NCBI GenBank assembly: GCA_012103455.1
Contig: WLWT01000001.1
Span: 2,714,001-2,778,000, forward strand
Source: Gammaproteobacteria bacterium
GTDB lineage: Bacteria; Pseudomonadota; Gammaproteobacteria; HK1
Length of the DNA stretch: 64,000 nt
Reading direction: 5' to 3'
Positions 8,150 through 18,880 of the stretch are shown one piece after another. Position 1 is the first letter of the stretch. Each line of letters opens with the position of its first letter. Position numbers and translations under genes: made by a program. Below the pieces are notes generated by a model. The model made no database searches. It saw only the letters and a list, made by a program, of their open reading frames with translations, and was not told the origin of the DNA.

Positions 8150-9409
8150 TCACGGCAGCGAGCGGGCCGCCTCTTTCTGTGTGCGTGTGACTTTCACGCC
8201 GAGCCGCCGCAGGAGATCAGGTGTGGGGTAAGCGTCAGCCGGCAAGCGCAGTTCGAGCTGGACCGCCCGCACTGCCTCTCGCGTGCGCGCACCGATGATG
8301 CCGTCTACTTTACCCACATCATGGCCGCGTGCCTGCAAAGTCCGCTGCAAAGAGCGAATTTCATCAATGCCTAGCGGCGCAAAAGTCACCTTATTAATCC
8401 GCAGCCGCGGGGCGCCGGCCAAGCGGGTGGCTAGATAGGCGGCGGTGGTGGTGTAGATCAGCGATTCGTTCCACTTCAAGTAGACGTGGAAGTTCTCATA
8501 GGCCAGAAACGCCGGACCGCGCCGCCCCATCGGCAACAGCAACGACACCGGCGTATCCGGGGCGGGCGGGCGGCCCTGCGGGCGCCGCTCAACGCCTTTT
8601 TGTGCCCAATAAGACCAGGGTCTGGGTGAGTAAACACCGGCGTGTTCCCAGGGCAGCACCTGCGGCAGGATCGCCTCTTCCAGCCACGGCTCACCGGCGT
8701 TCCAGCCGAAGGCGCGAAGCAAACCGGCAGCCGATGCCAAGGCATCCGGCACGCTAGCTATGAGGTCGCGGCGGCCATCGCCGTCCCAATCGACGGCGTT
8801 GCGCAAATAATCCGATGGTAGGAATTGGACTTGGCCCAGCTCCCCTGCCGGGGCCCCACGCATCTGTTCGGGGGTCAGATCACCTGCCTCGATGAGCCGC
8901 AGCGCGTCCAACAACTACGGGCGGAATAACGCTGGACGGCGGCAGTCGTAGGCCAGGGTTGCGAGGGCGTCCAGCGTCGGAAAATCGCCGTTGTTGGCAC
9001 CGAAGTCGGTTTCCAAGGCCCAAAACGCCGTGATCACCGGACCTGGCACGCCGAACGCTCTTTCCAACTCGGCGAATAGCCGCGCGCGCTGGCGCAGTTG
9101 TCTGGCGCCGTGTTCGAGCCGGTAGCCGGACACCATGCGTCTTGCGAAGGTTAAAAAGTCCTGGGCAAAAACCGCCGCACTGCGATCGCGGTCGATGACC
9201 GCGCTGCTGAATCTCACCGGTGCCAGTGCGCGCAACGCTGCCGCTGACAAGCCCGCCTGAGTTGCTTCATCGGTAAAACTGCTCAGCCACTTGTTGAACG
9301 GTTGAGTGTTGCGGCAAGCGGCATCGACGTTGGTGCAGAATACAAGACTCAGGGCCATACAGGCGGCGCACACCGCCAGCGTATGAGCAGTACGCAATTG
9401 TTGGATCAT
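8150..9409 (-). pseudogene. MltB-type lytic murein transglycosylase with an in-frame amber stop
   Basis: Periplasmic muramidase that cuts peptidoglycan to 1,6-anhydro muropeptides. One frame runs from ATG 9409 to 8150 and encodes a signal peptide (ending near NVDAAC), the SLT_2 domain (FWALETDFGANNGD with its catalytic Glu, GELGQVQFLPSDYL, DWDGDGRRDL, YENFHVYLKWN), and a C-terminal peptidoglycan-binding domain (LQRTLQARGHDVGKVDGIIG). A TAG at 8915-8917, codon 165, splits it after ALFRP and before LLDALRLI. Related proteins usually have Q or E there, so a single C-to-T or G-to-T change explains it. Everything else is intact, so the loss is recent, or the codon is read through. A copy of the dispersed repeat begins 12 bp upstream of the start. 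Confidence 0.85.
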
Positions 9410-9421
9410 TGTCAACCGTAA

Positions 9422-9527
9422 GAGCAGCGCTAAAAATAGTCATTTTTTCGTGAGTGCAAGGAAGCACTGCGCGCACAACCGCAGTGTATAGGTCATACCT
9501 GATGATTCGAGCACGGAACCGACACCT
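9422..9527 (-). repeat. Dispersed MITE-like element, copy 1, right end truncated
   Basis: Begins GAGCAGCGCTAAAAATAG and follows the shared element through GGAAGCACTGCGCG, GTGTATAGGTCATACCTG and GATTCGAGCACGG, then diverges before the second terminal repeat. The end carrying TAAAAATAG faces the transglycosylase start codon 12 bp away, so that gene's leader is made of this element. Confidence 0.85.
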
Positions 9528-9748
9528 GAAGACCCGTATTTAGCTCAGCTATGGGCGCGGTTTCGCCGGTAGAGAGCGCATTTTTGGTGCGTCAACATGA
9601 CGTCGCGCAAACCGTGCTTCCCAGTGCCTAAGGATACGTGGGCCAACGTCCGAGTGTAGCGGGAATTTGTAGGCTTGGACCAGCGTCCAAGCAAGGTATC
9701 GGTAGATTGAGGCGCCGGCGTTTTGCGACCGGTGTGGCGGTGAGAGTC

Positions 9749-10729
9749 ATGCTCCAGTGCCGAGTGCGCCCGCTCATGTTGAATTTACTCGCCTGCTTGG
9801 CCGCGCTGCCATGGAGCCCCCTGGCCAGTGCGTACGAGGGTTCGGCGTTCGCCGATGTAGAGCGGGTTGTTTTCGCTAACCCCTACGCCCAATTGCCGCG
9901 TTATCAAGTGACCGAAGCCGAACTCGATGAGGAAACTGGCGGTGGCGAGACGGCTAACCGGTTGCTGGCAGCGGCCCGGCGTACCCTTTCGGTACGGCAT
10001 GATTTGATTCAGTTCGAGGGTGGGCGCAAATTGTTTCAGGCCAACGGCCGTTGTTTCTCCGGCACTTGGAATATCACCGAACGATCGGCCTTCAGCGGTT
10101 ATTTTGCCGCCGGCTCTAAAGGCCTGGTTATCGTGCGCGCTTCCGTTTCCCTATCCGAGACCACGCGCGGCCACAAACGGGCGTTCGCCCTGGCGGGCAA
10201 AATCTTTCCAACGCTCGATCCGGCGCAGGTGGTTAAAACGGTCAATTTCTTCGCCATGGAGAACTTGCTAGGAACCTATGATGATTATTTTCTCGACGCG
10301 GTGATGGACAATGAGCCCGAGGTGTCAGGTTTGCCGGGAGGATTGAGCCAATTCTTTCTAGGGCTGCGCATCTCCGGTGACTTGGAGACGGCCGATCGGG
10401 AAGTGAGTGGTGACGCCGCCAATGTCCGTTACCGTCCAGTGCGTCCTATTGCCGCTATTGATGCACCTTCGGTAGCGGCCCCGCGCTGGATGCGTTTGAC
10501 AGTGGCGCCAGAGACTGTGCGGGTTGATGCGGATGATTTTCGCGATGAGCTGGCGCTCGCCAACTATCCGGGTAAACGGCTGGTGTTCGACGTCGCGGCC
10601 GCGGCCAACCATGCAGGTGGCAAGGCGTCCGCTGAGTGGCGCAGATTGGGTTATATCGAACTCACGCGGGACGTGGTCTCCCATGGTTGCGATGCGCGCC
10701 TGCATTTTGCCCATCCGCCGGCGCAATAA
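9749..10729 (+). CDS. Secreted protein of unknown function
   Basis: I do not recognise this family with confidence. The 326-residue reading has a signal peptide (hydrophobic LMLNLLACLAALPWSPLASA, cleavage near ASAYEG). The central part contains GGRKLFQANGRCFSGTWN, FAAGSKGLVIVRASVSLSET, HKRAFALAGKIFPTL and VNFFAMENLLGTYDDYF, which faintly recall catalase-like folds; no haem ligand can be named. Five Trp and one Cys pair (C near the middle, C at SHGCDARLHF) are present. GTG 9638 and ATG 9776 are alternative starts. It is flanked by an element copy and upp, with no operon partner. Confidence 0.65.
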   Translation: MLQCRVRPLMLNLLACLAALPWSPLASAYEGSAFADVERVVFANPYAQLPRYQVTEAELDEETGGGETANRLLAAARRTLSVRHDLIQFEGGRKLFQANGRCFSGTWNITERSAFSGYFAAGSKGLVIVRASVSLSETTRGHKRAFALAGKIFPTLDPAQVVKTVNFFAMENLLGTYDDYFLDAVMDNEPEVSGLPGGLSQFFLGLRISGDLETADREVSGDAANVRYRPVRPIAAIDAPSVAAPRWMRLTVAPETVRVDADDFRDELALANYPGKRLVFDVAAAANHAGGKASAEWRRLGYIELTRDVVSHGCDARLHFAHPPAQ

Positions 10730-10791
10730 AGGGCCGGGTCATACCGCTGTTTAGCCGTCACTATCATGGGGACATAAGGATATTGAATCAG

Positions 10792-11421
10792 CTACTTGGT
10801 GCCGTAAATGCGATCGCCTGCGTCGCCTAGCCCCGGTACTATATAGCCGTGTTCATTCAGATGTTCGTCGATGGCGGCGGTAAAAATAGGTACATGCGGA
10901 TGGGCTCGTTGGAATTTTTCCACGCCTTCCGGAGCCGCCAATAAGCACACCATTTTGATATCGCGCGCGCCGGCTTCTTGGATCCTATCGATAGCGGCAA
11001 TAGATGAATGAGCTGTAGCCAACATAGGGTCCAATATCAGTACTGGCCGGTCGGACAGATCATCGGGTACCTTGAAATAGTATTCCACCGCGGCCAGTGT
11101 CTGCGGCTCTCTATATAAGCCGATGTGACCGACGCGGGCCGATGGCATCAGTTCCAACATCCCTTCCAGCAAACCGTTGCCTGCGCGCAGAATGGAAATA
11201 AGCACTAGTTTTTTGCCCGCCAGCGAGGGCGATCGCATAGTCGCTAGGGGCGTCTCGATGGTTGAGTCTTCCAACCTCAAATTACGGGTCACTTCATAGC
11301 CGAGCAGTAGCGAGATTTCTTTTAGCAGTTGCCGGAATTTCGCCGTCGGCGTATCGATGCGCCGCATTAGAGTCAGCTTGTGCTGTACCAGGGGATGGTC
11401 AACAACGGTGCACTTTGCCAT
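10792..11421 (-). CDS. upp: Uracil phosphoribosyltransferase
   Basis: Pyrimidine salvage: uracil plus PRPP gives UMP. The 209-residue protein is of normal length and starts at ATG 11421 with AGAGGAG 6-7 nt upstream. It has the family core [25 protein letters not shown] and the PRPP loop [14 protein letters not shown]. In E. coli the loop reads DPMLATGGS, so A-H replaces G-G here; the following S-S is kept. The uracil-binding C-terminal [16 protein letters not shown] is intact. It stands alone, with no uracil permease next to it. Confidence 0.95.
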   Translation of the reverse strand: MAKCTVVDHPLVQHKLTLMRRIDTPTAKFRQLLKEISLLLGYEVTRNLRLEDSTIETPLATMRSPSLAGKKLVLISILRAGNGLLEGMLELMPSARVGHIGLYREPQTLAAVEYYFKVPDDLSDRPVLILDPMLATAHSSIAAIDRIQEAGARDIKMVCLLAAPEGVEKFQRAHPHVPIFTAAIDEHLNEHGYIVPGLGDAGDRIYGTK

Positions 11422-11439
11422 ATTTGCTCCTCTGTGCAA

Positions 11440-12170
11440 TCCGACAACTTAAAGAACTAAAACCGCAATAACGCGGCGCCGTAGTGCGGTACGCACAGCA
11501 CACCGGAGCGGCCAAGTTAGAGGCAATCAGTTACGCTTAGCTTGACGGTGTTGGCGTCCAATTCTACCAGGGGCTGCACTCGGCCTGGCCAATTCCTACC
11601 TGAAACGGTGCCTGCGCAAGAGACTCGTCTCTGCGCGATCCCCAAGCCAGTTCGGACTTGTTGCTGGTCAACATACCGCGCGAAAGCGTGGTCGTGCCTG
11701 GCGGGTCAACATCGGTCCGGGGTTGCGTCGGCCTGCTCGCCGCCGCTTACTTTCACCCCAAACCCTCATCAGCGTCACCGATCGGGGTTCGCCTGCGCCC
11801 TGTGCCGACGCCGCATGGCGCTCAATGCGGGCGCTTGGCTCCCATCGCAGTGGCTGACCTCTCTACACCGCCAAACTTCCTGTTCGCCAAATAACGGCGC
11901 TTTCGGGAAGCCATTAACATACCCGCACCCCAAACCCTGGCGGATTGGGAGCGGTGGATGTCTTTTGCCCTGATGCTGGTGGCTTCAAAGAGCGGATTGA
12001 TCTGAGGTCGGTAGGACTGTGGTTCGGCATCATTTAGGCTCGCTATAGGCTCGGAAAACGGACGCGTAGGAGCGTTTCCGTATGTGACAGAGAGTGTGGC
12101 GAGCAACGAGAAAAAATAGAAGAATCAGTGAGTTAGGTGACGCTATGTTGCAATTATGTCAGTGCCCAAG
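11440..12170. other. 730-bp stretch with no recognisable gene
   Basis: Open frames of up to 143 codons occur on the plus strand, but their composition (many Arg, Cys, Ser, Pro) is that of chance GC-rich frames and they start without ribosome sites. No tRNA, element copy or known protein fragment is visible. The stretch ends at a broken tRNA-Lys, so it may be foreign or decayed DNA. Confidence 0.5.
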
Positions 12171-12178
12171 CTTTAACG

Positions 12179-12215
12179 TAAGAGTCAGCTGCTCTGCCAA
12201 CTGAGCTAACGGCCC
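12179..12215 (-). pseudogene. 5' half of a tRNA-Lys(CTT)
   Basis: The minus strand from 12215 gives a correct acceptor 5' strand (GGGCCGT), D-arm (GCTCAGTTGGCAGAGC), and anticodon stem-loop through CTT plus A37. After that it continues CGTTAAAGC instead of the expected TCAGC stem strand. The 3' half of the tRNA, including the T-arm, is absent. The break exactly after position 37 looks like the edge of an insertion or deletion. Confidence 0.8.
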
Positions 12216-12352
12216 GGGAGGGCGCATAGTGTAGGGATGCGTCTGCCCCGATTCAAGCGCTGTCGATTGTGCCGCCCGACCCGTCATGGCAAAATCCGAC
12301 GCTTGGTTTCGCGCCCTGAAGTGCAGTGCGCGCAAAATAACTGAATCTTTAA

Positions 12353-12437
<85 letters not shown>

Positions 12438-12467
12438 ACTCCTTCTCTTTGCCGAGGTATGTAACTG

Positions 12468-13790
12468 ATGGAAGTGGCCGTAGAGACCACCGAGGGGCTC
12501 CAGCGCCGGATGACCGTGCAAGTTCCGGAGGATGATATTGCTGCCAAGGTGGGCGACCGCTTACGGGATCTGACGCGGTCGGCGAGTGTGCCTGGCTTCA
12601 GGCCGGGTAAGGTGCCGCTTAAAATTGTCGCCAGACGCTTCGGCAAGCGGGTCCGTGATGAGGTGGTGGGCGAACTCGTACAGCAAAGTTTCTACGACGC
12701 CGTGACGCAAAAGGAGCTGCGCCCGGCCAGCGGGCCTGTGATCGATCCGTTACAAGCGGAGCCGGGCGAGGGGTTGTCTTATACGGCGGTTTTCGATGTG
12801 TATCCGGAGTTTGACTTGGCCGCCGTTGAAGGCGTTGAGGTGGCACGCCCGACCGCTGAGGTAGAAGATGGCGATGTTGACAGGATGCTCCAGACCCTGC
12901 GCGAGCAGCGCAAGCAGTTCAACGAAGTCGATCGGGCGGCGGCGGATGGCGATCGGGTGACCATCGATTTCGAGGGCTCTATCGAGGGCGAAGCTTTCGA
13001 GGGGGGCAAGGGGCAAGACTTTGCGCTGGTGCTGGGCAGCGCCAACCCGGTCCACGGGTTTGAGGAAGGCATAATCGGTATGTCCGCTGGCGAATCCAAG
13101 ACCATTCAGGTTAACTTCCCCGGGGACTACGCAGCTGAGCGTTTAGCTGGCAAGGAGGCCGATTTCGCCGTTAGCTTGCACAGAGTAGAGGAAGGGTCTT
13201 TGCCCGAGGTGGACGATGAATTCGTCAAAGCGTTCGGTGTAGAAGATGGCACTATCGAGTCCTTCCAGACCGAGATCCGGCGCAACATGGAGCGGGAACT
13301 GGCCGATGTAATCCGCGCGCGCACCAAGGAGCGGATCCTGGACGCGCTGCTCAGCAGCAATACCGTCGAGTTACCCAATGCTCTGGTGATGGAGGAGCGG
13401 GATCGCCTATTCGAGGCCCGTAGAGAACAGGTGCGCCGGCAGGGCATCGATCCGGATGGCTTAGGGGTTGGGCCTGAGGTGATGGAAGAGGCGGCACGCC
13501 GGCGAGTAGGCCTGGGCTTGGTGTTGGCTGAGATGATTAAAAAGCACTCACTTGAGCCTGATCCGCAGCAGGTGCGGGCGCGGGTTGAGAGCATTGCTTC
13601 GACTTACGAGGAGCCGCATCGGGTCGTCGCCTATCTCTACAGCGACAGAGAGCGGTTGGCCGAGATCGAGTCCGCAGTATTGGAAGAACAGGTGGTCGAT
13701 CTGGTACTGGCCAATGCACAAGTATCGGACGAGGTGAGCACATTTGACGCGCTCACCAAGCGTAATCAGGCTCTATCCTGGGAGGATTGA
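12468..13790 (+). CDS. tig: Trigger factor
   Basis: Ribosome-bound chaperone with peptidyl-prolyl isomerase activity. The 440-residue length is normal. The N-terminal ribosome-docking signature GFRPGKVP is at residues 43-50. The FKBP-type domain spans about 150-245 (GDRVTIDFEGSIEGEAFEGG, FEEGIIGMSAGE), followed by the helical chaperone C-terminus. ATG 12468 has GAGG about 10 nt upstream. Gene order tig-clpP-clpX-lon is the standard gammaproteobacterial one, but here a repeat element sits between tig and clpP. Confidence 0.97.
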   Translation: MEVAVETTEGLQRRMTVQVPEDDIAAKVGDRLRDLTRSASVPGFRPGKVPLKIVARRFGKRVRDEVVGELVQQSFYDAVTQKELRPASGPVIDPLQAEPGEGLSYTAVFDVYPEFDLAAVEGVEVARPTAEVEDGDVDRMLQTLREQRKQFNEVDRAAADGDRVTIDFEGSIEGEAFEGGKGQDFALVLGSANPVHGFEEGIIGMSAGESKTIQVNFPGDYAAERLAGKEADFAVSLHRVEEGSLPEVDDEFVKAFGVEDGTIESFQTEIRRNMERELADVIRARTKERILDALLSSNTVELPNALVMEERDRLFEARREQVRRQGIDPDGLGVGPEVMEEAARRRVGLGLVLAEMIKKHSLEPDPQQVRARVESIASTYEEPHRVVAYLYSDRERLAEIESAVLEEQVVDLVLANAQVSDEVSTFDALTKRNQALSWED

Positions 13791-14053
13791 AGGCCGCAGC
13801 CGGCCGCATAGGGAGGCGCGCATTAACCTATTATGAGTGCATTTATTTGAGCATGTTTGACGGCGTTGCCAGGATTCTTGGTACCCTTGCTGGAAGCTAG
13901 ACGCTTTGCGCCCGCGGGAGCGCCTCGCGATCCGGTAAAATCCCGCAACAGATCACGCTTGCCAGCCATGTTGTGTGTCGCTTTTGTGCGAGCATATAGC
14001 GCGCATAGACACCGTTATTCGCAGGTGGAGTGGCTACACTCCCGATTACTAGA

Positions 14054-14194
14054 GGGCACCTGCTAAAAATGCACTTTTTCCGCGATTGCGGCATCAACTC
14101 CGTGCTCGAATCCTCATGTATGACCTATACACTGCGGTTGTGCGCGCGGTGCTTCCTTGCACTCACGAAAAAATTATTGTTTTTAGAGGCGCCC
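14054..14194 (+). repeat. Dispersed MITE-like element, copy 2, between tig and clpP
   Basis: Complete 141-bp copy with terminal inverted repeats GGGCACCTGCTAAAAATG at the left and TTTTTAGAGGCGCCC at the right. It is flanked by TAGA on both sides (14050-14053 and 14195-14198), an exact 4-bp target duplication. Its TTGCAC end faces clpP, 40 bp away. The preceding 13791-14053 holds no gene. Confidence 0.92.
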
Positions 14195-14234
14195 TAGAGT
14201 TTAAGTTACCTAACGTTGTAAGGGTTTGCTGTTG

Positions 14235-14879
14235 ATGAATGACATCACGGATCCACCAGTTCCTTCCATAAAAGGGCTTAACCTGATTCCCATAGTCGTG
14301 GAGCAATCCGCCCGCGGCGAACGATCGTACGATATTTACTCACGCCTGCTTAAGGAGCGGGTGATATTCATGGTGGGGCCGGTAGAGGACTACACCGCCA
14401 ACGTCGTTGTCGCGCAGATGCTATTCCTTGAGTCGGAAAACCCTGACAAGGACATTTATCTCTATATCAACTCACCGGGCGGTGCGGTGACTTCGGGCAT
14501 GGCGATCTATGACACCATGCGCTACATCAAGCCCGATGTCAGTACCATGTGTATCGGTCAGGCGGCCAGCATGGGCGCGCTGTTACTGGCCGGTGGCGCC
14601 AAGGGCAAGCGCCTCGCGCTGCCCCACGCACGCATTATGATTCATCAGCCCCTGGGCGGTTTCCAGGGTCAGGCGACAGATATCGATATCCACGCCCGAG
14701 AGATTTTGCGGGTGCGCGAGCGCATGAATCTTATCTTGGCGGAGCATACGGGACAAGATCTGGAGACGATTGCCGCGGATACGGAGCGCGATCGATTCTT
14801 GGAGGCTGACGAGGCGCAAGCTTATGGGCTTATCGATCAGGTGCTGCGCGAACGGCCCAGCGCAGCGAGCAGCAATTAA
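14235..14879 (+). CDS. clpP: ATP-dependent Clp protease proteolytic subunit
   Basis: Barrel-forming serine peptidase that degrades proteins fed by ClpX or ClpA. 214 residues. The catalytic triad can be placed: Ser112 in GQAASMGA, His137 in MIHQPL, Asp186 in TERDRF. The handle and substrate-groove motif [19 protein letters not shown] is intact. ATG 14235 has TAAGGG about 10 nt upstream; the frame also opens at TTG 14226. Only 40 bp separate it from an inserted repeat element, so its promoter must lie in or beyond that element. Confidence 0.97.
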   Translation: MNDITDPPVPSIKGLNLIPIVVEQSARGERSYDIYSRLLKERVIFMVGPVEDYTANVVVAQMLFLESENPDKDIYLYINSPGGAVTSGMAIYDTMRYIKPDVSTMCIGQAASMGALLLAGGAKGKRLALPHARIMIHQPLGGFQGQATDIDIHAREILRVRERMNLILAEHTGQDLETIAADTERDRFLEADEAQAYGLIDQVLRERPSAASSN

Positions 14880-15004
14880 GTCCCAAGCCGAGAAGCAATC
14901 TTTGCCAAGTAGGTCTTTGTTATGTAAATCTTTGACTGGAACCTCGGCTTTGCGCACCTATTCGAATACATCATCTCGAACCGACGAGTTACTGAGGACA
15001 ATCG

Positions 15005-16285
15005 ATGAGCGATAAGCACGGCAAGGGTGGCGACGGTGATCGGCTGCTCTACTGCTCTTTCTGCGGGAAGAGTCAACATGAAGTCCGCAAGCTCATCGCC
15101 GGACCCTCGGTGTTCATCTGCGATGAGTGCGTTGATCTTTGCAACGACATTATTCGCGAGGAGATCCAGGAAAAGTCCGACACGGCAACCGGTAGCTCGC
15201 TGCCCACACCCCGCGAAATCAACCATATCTTGGATGATTACGTGGTAGGACAACATCACGCCAAGAAAGTCTTGTCGGTGGCTGTTTATAACCACTATAA
15301 GCGGCTTGATTCAGGGCTCTCGGTGGATGAAGTTGAACTCTCCAAGAGCAATGTTTTGTTGATAGGTCCCACCGGCTGTGGCAAGACCTTATTGGCCGAG
15401 ACCCTGGCTAGGCTGCTGAACGTACCTTTCACTATCGCCGATGCGACGACGCTCACGGAAGCGGGCTATGTCGGCGAGGACGTGGAGAATATCATCCAGA
15501 AGCTGTTGCAAAAATGCGACTACGATGTGGAAAAAGCGCAAACCGGTATCGTCTATATCGACGAAATCGATAAGATTTCCCGTAAATCCGACAACCCGTC
15601 GATTACACGCGACGTATCCGGTGAGGGCGTACAACAAGCGTTATTGAAGCTCGTCGAAGGTACCGTGGCGTCGGTGCCGCCCCAAGGAGGGCGCAAGCAT
15701 CCGCAACAAGAATTTTTGCAGGTCAATACGGCCAATATCCTCTTTATTTGTGGTGGCGCTTTCGATGGCCTCGCTAAGATCATCGAAAACCGCTCGTCGA
15801 TCAAAGGCGGTATCGGTTTTGGCGCTGATGTCAAAAGCAAGGATGAGAGTAAAAAGGTGGGCGAGATCTTGCTCGATGTGGAGCCTGAGGACTTGATCCA
15901 CTATGGCCTTATCCCTGAATTCGTTGGCCGCTTGCCGGTGTTGGCCACGCTTGAGGAACTCGATGAAGAGCAGCTCGTCAAGATACTTACGGAGCCGAAG
16001 AACGCGCTTATCAAGCAATACCGCCGTTTGTTCGAAATGGAAGGTGCGGACATAGAGTTTCGCGACGATGCACTGCGTGCTATTGCTGAGAAAGCCATGG
16101 AGCGCAAGACGGGCGCCCGTGGTCTGCGCTCGATTTTGGAGCACGAACTCCTTGAGACCATGTATGACATGCCTTCCATGGATAATGTGATGAAAGTCGT
16201 TGTGGACGAGTCGGTGATCAGGGGAGACTCCGAACCGTTGCTCATCTATGAAAGTGACCGTCAGCGTGCCGCCACCACGGAATAG
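15005..16285 (+). CDS. clpX: ClpX ATPase, substrate unfoldase of ClpXP
   Basis: AAA+ unfoldase of 426 residues. The N-terminal zinc-binding domain has C17, C20, C39 and C42. Walker A GPTGCGKT is at 121-128, the pore loop GYVG at 154-157, and Walker [11 protein letters not shown] around 182-191. The ClpP-docking loop region follows further on. GAGGA precedes the ATG. The 125-bp gap after clpP holds the inverted pair AAGCCGAG/CTCGGCTT, which could form a long-loop hairpin. The gene ends with TAG, evidence that TAG is a normal stop here. Confidence 0.97.
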   Translation: MSDKHGKGGDGDRLLYCSFCGKSQHEVRKLIAGPSVFICDECVDLCNDIIREEIQEKSDTATGSSLPTPREINHILDDYVVGQHHAKKVLSVAVYNHYKRLDSGLSVDEVELSKSNVLLIGPTGCGKTLLAETLARLLNVPFTIADATTLTEAGYVGEDVENIIQKLLQKCDYDVEKAQTGIVYIDEIDKISRKSDNPSITRDVSGEGVQQALLKLVEGTVASVPPQGGRKHPQQEFLQVNTANILFICGGAFDGLAKIIENRSSIKGGIGFGADVKSKDESKKVGEILLDVEPEDLIHYGLIPEFVGRLPVLATLEELDEEQLVKILTEPKNALIKQYRRLFEMEGADIEFRDDALRAIAEKAMERKTGARGLRSILEHELLETMYDMPSMDNVMKVVVDESVIRGDSEPLLIYESDRQRAATTE

Positions 16286-16424
16286 GGTGGAGGGTCCAAG
16301 GAAGGCGTTGAAAGCGCGGATCGGCGCCTCCACGTATGGGACGGCTGAGACAGGGGGTAGCGTCCGGTCCGGTTGACGATGTATTGCTTGGAACTTCGCG
16401 CTGAGTTCCCCGTTGAGGTGGCCC

Positions 16425-18848
16425 TTGTTCGAACGTGACGAAAGCGAGAGCGGCTTACCGCTCATCCTCCCTGTTTTACCGTTGCGGGATGTGGTGATTT
16501 TCCCCCATATGGTTATCCCGTTGTTTGTAGGACGGGCCAAGTCTATAGCCGCATTGGAACTGGCGCAGCAGGCGGATAAAAAGATCTTCCTGATCGCGCA
16601 AAAAGACGCGGCGCAAGATGATCCTGGGATCGACGATATTTATAAAATAGGCACGATCTCCTCTATTTTGCAGTTGCTAAAGCTGCCCGATGGTACCGTG
16701 AAGGTGCTGGTTGAGGGTGGCCTGAGGGCGGCGATCGAAAGTTACGAGCAAGTGGGCGATTGCTTTGCCGCTAGAGTCCTACCGCTGGCCGAGGCGCCCG
16801 CGGCGGAGCGCGAGGCTGAGGTCATTAGCCGCTCTTTGGTGACCCAGTTCGAGCAGTACGTCAAGCTGAATAAGAAGATCCCGCAGGAAATCGTCGGATC
16901 GTTGAACAGTATCGATGACCCGAGCCGATTGGCCGATACGGTGGCGGCGCATCTGGCGGTTAAGATCCCGCAAAAACAAGACATCCTTGAGATCGCCGAT
17001 ATTCGCAAGCGTGTCGAGCGCATCATTTCGTGCATCGAAGACGAGATGGATCTTTTTCAGGTCGAAAAGCGTATCCGTGGCCGGGTCAAGCGGCAGATGG
17101 AGAAGGGTCAGCGCGAGTACTATCTGAATGAGCAGATGAAGGCGATTCAGAAGGAACTCGGTGACATGGACGAGGCGCCTAACGAGTTGGAGGAACTGGG
17201 GCGGCGCATCGAAGAGGCTGGGATGAGCAAGGAAGCCAAGGGCAAGGCCTTAAGTGAACTCGGCAAGCTTAAGATGATGTCGCCGATGTCGGCTGAGGCC
17301 ACTGTGGTGCGCAATTATATTGACTGGTTGGTCAGCGTCCCGTGGAAAAAGCGCACCCGGATCCGCCATGATTTGGCCAAGGCTGAAGAGGTGTTGGAAG
17401 CCGATCACTACGGCCTTGAAAAAGTCAAAGAGCGGATCCTCGAGTACTTAGCGGTTCAGCAGCGGGTTAAGCAGTTAAAAGGCCCTATCCTGTGTCTGGT
17501 AGGGCCGCCTGGCGTAGGTAAAACATCCCTAGGCCAATCCATCGCCCGTGCCACTAGCCGCAAGTTCGTCCGTATGTCGTTGGGCGGCGTGCGTGATGAG
17601 GCGGAGATCCGAGGGCACCGGCGTACCTACATCGGTGCGCTGCCTGGCAAGATCGTGCAGAGCCTGTCCAAGGTCGGCGTGCGCAATCCCTTGTTTCTGT
17701 TGGATGAAGTGGACAAGATGTCAATGGATTTTCGCGGTGATCCGTCCTCAGCGTTGCTCGAAGTGCTGGATCCGGAGCAGAATCATACGTTTGTCGATCA
17801 CTATCTTGAGGTGGACTACGATTTGTCCGATGTGATGTTCGTGGCTACCGCCAATACCATGAACATCCCTGGACCGCTGTTGGACCGGATGGAGGTCATC
17901 CGTATCTCCGGCTACACAGAGCCTGAGAAGATCTCCATCGCGCACCGCTACCTGATAGACAAGCAGCGCAAGAACAATGGTCTTGCCGAAGAGGAGATTA
18001 AAATAGAAGAATCGGCCACCACCGATATCATCCGCTACTACACGCGTGAAGCTGGGGTGCGGAATCTGGAGCGTGAGATCGCCAAGATCTGCCGCAAGGT
18101 GGTTACGGAAAAAGTCCGCACTAAGAGCGCAGAGCGCATTGATGTTGGCGCCGATGTGCTGGAGCAATATTTGGGTGTTCAACGGTTTCGCTTTGGCCGC
18201 GCCGATGAGCAAGATCGCATCGGTCATGTCACCGGACTGGCCTGGACCGAAGTGGGTGGCGATTTGTTAACCATTGAGGCGGCCATAACTCCAGGTAAGG
18301 GCAAGCTCGCTAACACCGGTTCGCTCGGCGATGTGATGCAAGAATCGATACAGGCAGCCATGACTGTGGTGCGCGCGCGCGCGGCCGTGTTGGGTTTGGC
18401 GGAAGATTTTTATCAAAAGCACGATGTACACATCCACGTTCCCGAAGGTGCGACTCCCAAAGATGGTCCGAGCGCAGGCATCGGTATGTGCACGGCCCTT
18501 GTGTCGGCGCTGACGCAGGTACCGGTGCGCTCCGATGTGGCTATGACAGGGGAAATCACTTTACGCGGGGAAGTGCTTCCGATCGGTGGCCTCAAGGAAA
18601 AACTGCTGGCCGCGCTGCGTGGCGGCATACAGCTTGTTTTGATCCCGGAGGAAAACCAAAGAGAGCTTTCAGAAGTACCTGATGAAATCAAGGACGGGCT
18701 GGATATACGCCAGGTTAGATGGATGGATGAAGTGCTTGAGTTGGCGTTGCGGCACATGCCTGAATCGCGTGACGATACGAAGGGTGATTTGGTGCCGACC
18801 GAGCCGCCGGCAGACAAGGATGAAGCTGGAACTCTCATGAAGCATTGA
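16425..18848 (+). CDS. lon: Lon ATP-dependent protease
   Basis: Hexameric AAA+ serine protease of about 807 residues. The N-terminal substrate domain begins at [20 protein letters not shown]. Walker A GPPGVGKT is near residue 360. The protease domain carries the catalytic Ser683 in KDGPSAGIG and the Lys in GGLKEK. There is no early ATG: TTG at 16413 or 16425 must serve. TTG 16425 is chosen because TTGAGGTGG lies just upstream of it. Usually hupB follows; here two tRNAs follow instead. Confidence 0.94.
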   Translation: MFERDESESGLPLILPVLPLRDVVIFPHMVIPLFVGRAKSIAALELAQQADKKIFLIAQKDAAQDDPGIDDIYKIGTISSILQLLKLPDGTVKVLVEGGLRAAIESYEQVGDCFAARVLPLAEAPAAEREAEVISRSLVTQFEQYVKLNKKIPQEIVGSLNSIDDPSRLADTVAAHLAVKIPQKQDILEIADIRKRVERIISCIEDEMDLFQVEKRIRGRVKRQMEKGQREYYLNEQMKAIQKELGDMDEAPNELEELGRRIEEAGMSKEAKGKALSELGKLKMMSPMSAEATVVRNYIDWLVSVPWKKRTRIRHDLAKAEEVLEADHYGLEKVKERILEYLAVQQRVKQLKGPILCLVGPPGVGKTSLGQSIARATSRKFVRMSLGGVRDEAEIRGHRRTYIGALPGKIVQSLSKVGVRNPLFLLDEVDKMSMDFRGDPSSALLEVLDPEQNHTFVDHYLEVDYDLSDVMFVATANTMNIPGPLLDRMEVIRISGYTEPEKISIAHRYLIDKQRKNNGLAEEEIKIEESATTDIIRYYTREAGVRNLEREIAKICRKVVTEKVRTKSAERIDVGADVLEQYLGVQRFRFGRADEQDRIGHVTGLAWTEVGGDLLTIEAAITPGKGKLANTGSLGDVMQESIQAAMTVVRARAAVLGLAEDFYQKHDVHIHVPEGATPKDGPSAGIGMCTALVSALTQVPVRSDVAMTGEITLRGEVLPIGGLKEKLLAALRGGIQLVLIPEENQRELSEVPDEIKDGLDIRQVRWMDEVLELALRHMPESRDDTKGDLVPTEPPADKDEAGTLMKH

Positions 18849-18880
18849 TGCTGGTGACGGTAATAATGACGCATAGAAGG

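Noticed and set aside
11542..11973. A 143-codon plus-strand frame between upp and tRNA-Leu
   Set aside because: Amino-acid composition is that of a chance GC-rich frame, the start lacks a ribosome site, and no domain is recognisable.
16387..16414. Sigma-32 promoter for lon (CTTGGAA, 14 bp, CCCCGTT)
   Set aside because: The match is fair, but transcription would start at about 16422, inside the only plausible ribosome site and 3 nt from the TTG start, so it cannot serve the predicted gene.
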